Shown one piece after another: positions 59,588-64,000 of a DNA stretch of 64,000 bases. Each line of letters starts with the position of its first letter. Within the stretch, counting starts at the first letter, position 1. Both the position numbers and the translations under genes were made by a program. Source of the DNA: Bog-756 sp963833585 (GTDB lineage Bacteria > Actinomycetota > Acidimicrobiia > Acidimicrobiales > RAAP-2); NCBI GenBank assembly GCA_963833585.1, contig CAWHYF010000004.1, positions 124,001 to 188,000 of the forward strand. The letters run 5' to 3'. The notes beneath the pieces were generated by a model that worked only from the letters and a program-made list of their open reading frames with translations, had not been told where the DNA came from and searched no databases.

Positions 59588-60540
59588 TTGTAGTGACCCG
59601 GTAGGTCGTTGACTCGGTCGATGGGCGATTTACTCCCAAGAGCAGTGTGGCCGCGGTGATGATTGTAGAGATGCAGGAAGGGGCCGAAGGCCCGGGCCCG
59701 TTCGGCTTCTGATGCGTAGGGCCTGACGTAGGCCCATTCCTCCAGCATGGTGCGGTTGAATCGCTCGACTTTGCCGTTGGTCTGGGGGCGGTAGGGGCGG
59801 GTTTTGCGGTGCTTGATGTCGCCGAGGACCTGTTCGAACACCTGGCTTCGATAACAGCTCCCGTTGTCCGTCAGTACCTCCTCGATCGTGATTCCCAAGC
59901 TGGAGAACCACGCCTCTGCCCGCTCCCAGAAGTCGGCTGCGGTCTCCTTGCGCTCGTCGCCAAGGATCTCCGAGTAGGCCAGCCGGCTGTGGTCGTCGAC
60001 GGCCGAATGGATGAATCCGTAGCCGACACGACTGGCTCCGTGGCCGTCGTTGTTCTTGATGCCGGCTGCCCTTCCCAGCACCTTCCACCCTCCGCCGTCG
60101 GGGATCTTGCCCAGCTTCTTGATGTCCACGTGGACCAGCTCGCCGGTCCTCTCCCGCTCGTATCGGCGGATGACCTGACCTGTCGGGCGGTCCATCCAGG
60201 AGAGTCGGTTGATCCCCAAGCGGGCCAACACCCGGTGGACCGTCGAAGCCGGCACCCCCAGCCGGTAGCCGATTCGGACCGGCCCGAGCTTCAACGTCCG
60301 GCGAAGCTCCTCGATCTGGGCCTCGACCTCTGGAGCAGTCCGATGTGGACATGACTTGGGCCTACTCGATCGGTCCACGAGACCCTCGGCACCGAACTCG
60401 TCCCACCGGTGCCACCACTTGTAGGCGGTGGGACGGGAGATGCCCATCTCGGCGGCCACATGAGCCACCGGCCTGCCACCTTCGATGCGCAGGACCATGG
60501 TCAATCTGCCGATCGGCGTCAGCCGAGCGTTAGCGTGCAT
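59584..60540 (-). CDS. IS481-family transposase
   Basis: The 318-residue transposase has an N-terminal HTH (HVAAEMGISRPTAYKWWHRWDEFG, split about residues 24-47), a second HTH region (IGYRLGVPASTVHRVLARLG), and the DDE catalytic core with HVDIKKLG, VDDHSRLAYSEIL, LTDNGSCYRS and NGKVERFNRTML. These are typical of IS481. The start MHANARLTPIGRLT at 60540 has AGGAGG 6 nt upstream on the minus strand. Its TAG stop lies in the target duplication, not in the IS itself. The catalytic residues appear intact, so it may be active. Confidence 0.95.
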   Translation of the reverse strand: MHANARLTPIGRLTMVLRIEGGRPVAHVAAEMGISRPTAYKWWHRWDEFGAEGLVDRSSRPKSCPHRTAPEVEAQIEELRRTLKLGPVRIGYRLGVPASTVHRVLARLGINRLSWMDRPTGQVIRRYERERTGELVHVDIKKLGKIPDGGGWKVLGRAAGIKNNDGHGASRVGYGFIHSAVDDHSRLAYSEILGDERKETAADFWERAEAWFSSLGITIEEVLTDNGSCYRSQVFEQVLGDIKHRKTRPYRPQTNGKVERFNRTMLEEWAYVRPYASEAERARAFGPFLHLYNHHRGHTALGSKSPIDRVNDLPGHYN

Positions 60541-60646
60541 TTGAGCCCTCCTAGGAGTTCTGTGGGTGTGTAGACAGCTCCACATTGCTCCTGGGGGCTC
60601 ACCTCATAGGTGGACCTATGTCAACAACGTTCGTGGTCACTACAAC
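59588..60646. mobile_element. IS481-family insertion sequence (1059 bp)
   Basis: The element is bounded by 11-bp perfect inverted repeats TTGTAGTGACC (59588-59598) and GGTCACTACAA (60636-60646), with partial similarity inward (GTTGAC at matching positions). It is flanked by CTAG direct copies. IS481-type elements are known to insert at CTAG sites. It encodes one transposase on the minus strand. Its base composition is less GC-rich than the flanks. Confidence 0.92.
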
Positions 60647-60650
60647 TAGT
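60647..60650. repeat. CTAG target-site copy, right of IS
   Basis: CTAG directly follows the right inverted repeat and matches the left copy. Confidence 0.75.
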
Positions 60651-61050
60651 CGACGACTCGGTCACCATCCCGGCGGGACACCCCGACCGGAGGGCTGTCG
60701 GCGCCATACGCCCGGTCCGGTCCGGTTCTCAGGGCCTGCTGACCGGGAACTGCACGAGCCCGACCATTGCGTCCCTGCCCCGGTAGTGTGGCCCCGTAGC
60801 GCAGGTGGGGCGAGGTGCACCACGTCCTCAGGCCCGAGAGGCCGGGGTGAAGCTGGTCCGTCCGGTCACGCGGCGTCTCGTCGAGAAGCGGCGTCGTCGG
60901 GCTCGGCAGGGCCGCGTCGGGAGTTGCACGAGCGGACCGGGTGGGCCGCCCGACCCGGTCGTGGATGCCCCAACCGGCCTCCCGCCGGAGGCATGATGAG
61001 CGCATCAGCAGGAAGACCCGCGGCATGCGGGTCAGTACCGGAGGCGAACC
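60651..61050. other. Intergenic region right of the IS
   Basis: About 400 bp without a convincing gene. It holds TAGTGT (60784-60789), a -10-like site with no start codon at leaderless spacing, a short ORF (GTG near 60815) of about 12 codons, and similar pieces CTGCACGAGCCCGACC and TTGCACGAGCGGACC. An inverted repeat GCCTCC-CGCC-GGAGGC lies near 60980. No RNA gene recognised. Confidence 0.5.
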
Positions 61051-61764
61051 ATGCGAACACGCAGAGACGGTCGCCGGTCCGACCGGGAGCCGAGCACAGA
61101 GGCCCTGGCCGCCATGGCCGAGGCGGCCCGGCGGTCCCGCCAGTCGGGGGTGGGGGTCGAGGGCCCGACGACCCGCGAGAGCGGGAAGGTGCCGGCGATG
61201 GATGCCACCGGGGCCGCAGGGGCGCCGGCCGGCGAGGACCACTGGCGGGGTCGGTCCCTCCTCATCGTGTCCGCAGCCCTCGTGGCCGTGCTGGCGGCCG
61301 TGGTGGGCTGGACCTCGACCAACGATCGGGGCACCTCGGCCCGACCGGCCGAGTCGTCAGCGCCCGCGAGCCGTCCGGCCCCCGTCGCCGGCTCTTCGTC
61401 CACCATCCCCCCGGTCAAGTCCGCGCCGAGCAGCCCACCGCCGTCCACGCCGCCCGCATCGACGACCACCTCGCTCGCGCCGGCGGCCACCACCCTGCCA
61501 TCGGGAGGTGGTCCCGTGCTGGCAACCGTGGAACCGTCGAGCGCAGCGGCCGGACAGGTGGTCGTGATCACCGGCTCGGACTTCATCAGCCCGTCCGGTC
61601 AGATCTCCGCCCACTTCGGGACCCAGGTGACCACCATCGTCTGTCCCGAGCAGACCAGCTGCCTCGTCGCCGTGCCCCCCGCCGTCGGAACCGGCGCCTC
61701 GGCCCCGCTGACGGTCACCACCGACGGCGGGACGTCGAACCCGCTGACCTTCACCTACGGGTAG
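61051..61764 (+). CDS. Membrane-anchored IPT/TIG domain protein
   Basis: The 237-residue protein has a hydrophilic cytoplasmic N-terminus (about 65 residues), one transmembrane helix (SLLIVSAALVAVLAAVVGW), then a Pro/Ser/Thr-rich linker of about 60 residues. A C-terminal IPT/TIG immunoglobulin-like domain follows (LATVEPSSAAAGQVVVITGSDF, split; LTVTTDGGTSNPLTFTY). It probably sits on the outer face of the membrane and binds something in the wall. ATG 61051 has GGAGG 7 nt upstream. Partner unknown. Confidence 0.8.
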   Translation: MRTRRDGRRSDREPSTEALAAMAEAARRSRQSGVGVEGPTTRESGKVPAMDATGAAGAPAGEDHWRGRSLLIVSAALVAVLAAVVGWTSTNDRGTSARPAESSAPASRPAPVAGSSSTIPPVKSAPSSPPPSTPPASTTTSLAPAATTLPSGGGPVLATVEPSSAAAGQVVVITGSDFISPSGQISAHFGTQVTTIVCPEQTSCLVAVPPAVGTGASAPLTVTTDGGTSNPLTFTYG

Positions 61765-62021
61765 GGGGCCGCCGAACGCAACGGCTTCGACGCCGGGCCG
61801 GCGCCCGGCGATCGGCTCGGGAGCCGGTACTCGGTGTGCGTAGCAACGGGCGACACGACTCACCCCTCTGGTCGAGCGCGGCGATGGACGGACCGATCGG
61901 GGGGATGCCCTGGCGTCCGCCGAGACACTCGATCCCTCGCGGCGGGGCCTGAGCGCCCCACGGGGGCTACCCCCAGCGGACGAGTCCGGCTGGCCGCATT
62001 CCGGTGACCACCAAATTTCTC
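61765..62021. other. Intergenic region before the two-component system
   Basis: About 260 bp GC-rich sequence without a convincing gene, ending in an AT-rich stretch (CCAAATTTCTCTATGTTT at 62011-62028) that contains the likely promoter of the next genes. Confidence 0.5.
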
Positions 62022-62027
62022 TATGTT
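62022..62027 (+). promoter_or_regulatory. -10 element TATGTT before a leaderless upstream ORF
   Basis: TATGTT lies in an AT-rich patch and ends 6 nt before GTG 62034. Confidence 0.55.
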
Positions 62028-62033
62028 TGACCT

Positions 62034-62132
62034 GTGAGGACCACCGAGGCGCAGATCCCTGGGCGACCCGGAGCGCCCGGGCGACGGACCGCTCCCGACC
62101 GCCTGCCCTCCGATCTCCGGCCCGCATGCTGA
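62034..62132 (+). CDS. 32-codon leaderless upstream ORF overlapping the histidine kinase start
   Basis: GTG 62034 is at leaderless spacing from TATGTT. The ORF encodes a basic 32-residue peptide (VRTTEAQIPGRPGAP at the start) and ends at TGA 62130-62132, overlapping the kinase ATG at 62126 by 7 nt. Translation of this ORF would bring ribosomes to the kinase start, so it may set its level. The peptide has no known match. Evidence is geometry only. Confidence 0.4.
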   Translation: MRTTEAQIPGRPGAPGRRTAPDRLPSDLRPAC

Positions 62133-63472
62133 TCACCTGGGGGTCGGAACCGAACTCCCGGTGGGAGGAGGTCGCCCGGACCATCATCGAGACGCCGTTT
62201 ACCCGACGGACCTGGTCAGAGCTTCTGTTTCTGATGGTGGGGATCCCGATCGCCTTCTTGGGTCTGGCCTTCGTCGGTGTGACCTTGGGCATCGGGGTGG
62301 TGCTCGCCATCACCTTCATCGGTCTCGTCATCATCGGGCTCTCGGTGCGGGGGGCCCGGGGCATCGGAGGGATCCAGCGGAGGTTGGCCCGGGCTCTCCT
62401 CGACGAGTCCATCGAGGAACCCGAGCCGTTCTCGCCCCGACCGGGCTACCTGGGCTGGTTGCAATCCGCCCTCCGGGACCGGACCGGGTGGAAAGCCTTG
62501 GCCTACCTGGCCATCAAGGTGCCCCTGGCCACGCTGGCCTTCTTCGCCGCCTTCAGCGTGTGGTGGGACGCCTTCCGGTGCCTCACCTATCCGTTCTGGG
62601 GCATCTCCCACCGGGGTGGGCCGGCCGACTTCGGGATCGTCCAGGTCTTCTTCCGCCCCAGTTTTCTCTCCCCGGGAAACGGAGGGGGCGCCTTTGTCGG
62701 TCTGGCCACGGTGATCACCGGGGCGATCTTCTTCTTCCTCGCTCCGTGGCCGGTCCGGTTCTTCGACTACCTGGACCGCCTGCTCATGCGCACCCTCCTC
62801 GCCCCCGACGCCATGACCGTCAGAGTTCGCAGCCTCGAACAGGCCAGAGCCCAGACCGTCGACGCCTCCGCCGCCACGCTGCGCCGGATCGAGCGCGATC
62901 TCCATGACGGCACCCAGGCCCAGCTGGTGGCGCTGGCCATGCGGTTGGGGATGGCCAAGGAGAAGCTCGCCGACCCGGATCAACTGGACATCGACCAGGT
63001 CCGGGCCCTCGTCAACGACGCCCACCGAGGGGCCAAGGAGGCGATCGTCGAGCTCCGGGACCTCGCCCGGGGGATCCACCCGCCGGCCCTCGACGTCGGC
63101 CTGGAAGGGGCCCTGGCCACGTTGGCGGCGCGGAGCACCATCCCGACCGAGCTCACGGTCGCCATCGACGAACGGCCCAGCCCGGCCATCGAGGCCATCG
63201 CCTACTTCTGCGTGGCGGAACTCATGGCCAACGTGGCCCAGCACGCCTGTGCCTCCCGGGCCAGTGTCTCCTGTGCCCAGCAGGGTCGCTGGCTGCGCCT
63301 CGTGGTGCGAGACGACGGCGTCGGGGGGGCCCGGGCGGTGAGCACCGGCTCGTCCTCGAGTGGGCTCAGCGGGCTCGCCGACCGGGTTCGGACCGTGGAC
63401 GGGAACCTCGAGGTCGCCAGCCCCCCTCGGGGACCCACGGTGGTGACGGTCGACCTCCCCCTGCGGGCGTAG
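62126..63472 (+). CDS. Two-component sensor histidine kinase (HisKA_3 type) with membrane sensor domain
   Basis: The 448-residue kinase has an N-terminal multi-helix sensor (WSELLFLMVGIPIAFLGLAF, IGVVLAITFIGLVIIGLSV, then a second pair around residues 125-215). A HisKA_3 dimerisation domain follows with the phospho-His in ERDLHDGTQAQLVALAM (about residues 254-270). The HATPase domain has CVAELMANVAQHA as N box, VRDDGVGG, and SGLSGLADRVRTVDG as the G boxes. It phosphorylates the response regulator encoded next, 6 nt downstream. Signal unknown; the layout is like NarL-type systems. Upstream in-frame starts exist, but ATG 62126 fits coupling to the upstream ORF. Confidence 0.9.
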   Translation: MLITWGSEPNSRWEEVARTIIETPFTRRTWSELLFLMVGIPIAFLGLAFVGVTLGIGVVLAITFIGLVIIGLSVRGARGIGGIQRRLARALLDESIEEPEPFSPRPGYLGWLQSALRDRTGWKALAYLAIKVPLATLAFFAAFSVWWDAFRCLTYPFWGISHRGGPADFGIVQVFFRPSFLSPGNGGGAFVGLATVITGAIFFFLAPWPVRFFDYLDRLLMRTLLAPDAMTVRVRSLEQARAQTVDASAATLRRIERDLHDGTQAQLVALAMRLGMAKEKLADPDQLDIDQVRALVNDAHRGAKEAIVELRDLARGIHPPALDVGLEGALATLAARSTIPTELTVAIDERPSPAIEAIAYFCVAELMANVAQHACASRASVSCAQQGRWLRLVVRDDGVGGARAVSTGSSSSGLSGLADRVRTVDGNLEVASPPRGPTVVTVDLPLRA

Positions 63473-63478
63473 CCGACC

Positions 63479-64000
63479 GTGCCGCTCCGAGTCGCCATCG
63501 CGGAGGATTCGGTGATTCTCCGGGACGGGCTCGTGCAGCTCCTGGTCGATCGGGGGTTTGTGATCACCGCCGCGGTGGCCGATGCCGGCGCTCTCCGGGA
63601 GGCCGTCGGGCGCGAGCGACCGGACGTGGTGGTCGTGGACATACGGATGCCTCCGTCCTTCACCGACGAGGGGCTCCGGGCGGCCATCGAACTTCGCCGT
63701 GACTATCAGGGATTGTCGATCCTCATGTTCTCCCAGTACATCGAGACGCGCTACGCCGAAGAGCTCCTGGGCAACGACGCCGCCGGCATCGGCTACCTCT
63801 TGAAGGACCGTGTGGCTGACGTGAGCCAGTTCGTCGAAGCCCTGGTGCGGGTGGCCTCGGGGGGGACGGCCTTGGATCCCGAAGTCGTGACCCAACTGAT
63901 GGGAGCCTCCCGTCGCCGGGACTCGATCTTCACCCTTACCGCCCGCGAGCGGGACGTGCTCTCCCTCATGGCGGAGGGGAGGACCAACACCGCCATCGCC
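63479..64000 (+). CDS. NarL/LuxR-type response regulator (3' end outside window)
   Basis: The visible 174 residues have a receiver domain: acidic pocket AIAEDSVI (about residues 6-13), phospho-Asp in VVVVDIRMPP (about residue 54), and Lys in YLLKDRV (about residue 106). The beginning of a LuxR helix-turn-helix follows (LTARERDVLSLMAEGRTNTAIA, split). The gene continues past base 64000. GTG 63479 lies 6 nt after the kinase stop, so the two form one operon. It should bind DNA when phosphorylated. Confidence 0.92.
   Translation, partial: MPLRVAIAEDSVILRDGLVQLLVDRGFVITAAVADAGALREAVGRERPDVVVVDIRMPPSFTDEGLRAAIELRRDYQGLSILMFSQYIETRYAEELLGNDAAGIGYLLKDRVADVSQFVEALVRVASGGTALDPEVVTQLMGASRRRDSIFTLTARERDVLSLMAEGRTNTAIA

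Noticed and set aside
60805..60996. 63-codon ORF right of the IS
   Set aside because: Arg/Pro-rich, no ribosome-binding site, no family features.
1..64000. Prophage, integrative element or plasmid origin
   Set aside because: Apart from the single IS no integrase, phage structural, partition or conjugation genes were seen.

Overview
The window is high-GC DNA (about 70% by eye), densely coded on both strands, with start/stop overlaps typical of an actinobacterium. Three F420-type luciferase-like oxidoreductases, Ku with LigD-type polymerase and ligase genes, a Rv1264-like adenylate cyclase, an AlkA fused to an Ada zinc/AraC module, PH-domain YdbS/YdbT-like proteins and many leaderless starts point to Actinomycetota, perhaps Acidimicrobiia (inference). 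No rRNA, tRNA, CRISPR array or phage was seen. The only mobile element is one IS481-family insertion sequence.

Layout. 1-2038: a DHA2-type drug exporter (5' end outside the window, one frameshift) overlapping a TetR regulator. 2082-16665: catabolic and hydrolytic enzymes (DinB-like, aldehyde dehydrogenase, acyl-CoA synthetase, amidase, secreted DUF3089 esterase-like protein, three VOC proteins, class II aldolase, YdbS/YdbT-like membrane pair, two FAD oxidoreductases, alpha/beta hydrolase). 16838-18591: an ECF sigma factor with a translationally coupled membrane partner. 18603-23990: a UvrD-type helicase, YceH-like protein, adenylate cyclase and HD-domain protein. 24007-28020: MaoC-type hydratase pair, chorismate-lyase-like protein, MFS transporter, F420-type oxidoreductase. 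28165-31502: a split LigD (phosphoesterase-ligase, then polymerase) facing Ku. 31572-33063: small unknown proteins, a 24-bp hairpin repeat array and a strong bidirectional terminator. 33067-35291: a divergent TetR/MFS pair with three palindromic operators. 35316-42470: oxidoreductases, Eis-like and GNAT acetyltransferases, enoyl-CoA hydratase, secreted lipase. 42439-46461: FEN-type 5' nuclease, LigC-like ligase, PolX-like PHP protein and a frameshifted primase-polymerase. 46517-50521: an SDR, two thiolase-fold proteins and a DUF35 protein in one tightly overlapping operon. 50659-58336: PLP racemase/aldolase-like enzyme, AlkA-Ada, Ogt, carboxyltransferase, cyclic-nucleotide-binding protein, SDR, amidohydrolase. 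58553-64000: a secreted protein, the IS element, an IPT/TIG membrane protein and a two-component system cut by the window end.

How the genes work together. Two repair groups stand out. Ku with the split LigD is a bacterial end-joining set. The FEN, LigC, PHP and Prim-Pol group looks like a ribonucleotide-preferring gap-repair cassette, related to the Prim-PolC/LigC system described in mycobacteria. AlkA-Ada and Ogt add alkylation repair. Much of the rest looks like lipid, acyl-CoA or steroid-type catabolism (acyl-CoA synthetase, hydratases, thiolase-fold/DUF35 proteins, carboxyltransferase).

A recurring signal is a -10-like hexamer (TANNNT) exactly 6 or 7 nt before an ATG or GTG, with no Shine-Dalgarno sequence. 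It is seen at more than ten genes and implies widespread leaderless transcription. Two such sites precede tiny upstream ORFs that overlap the next gene's start. Three genes carry apparent single-base frameshifts, which may be real decay or sequence error.
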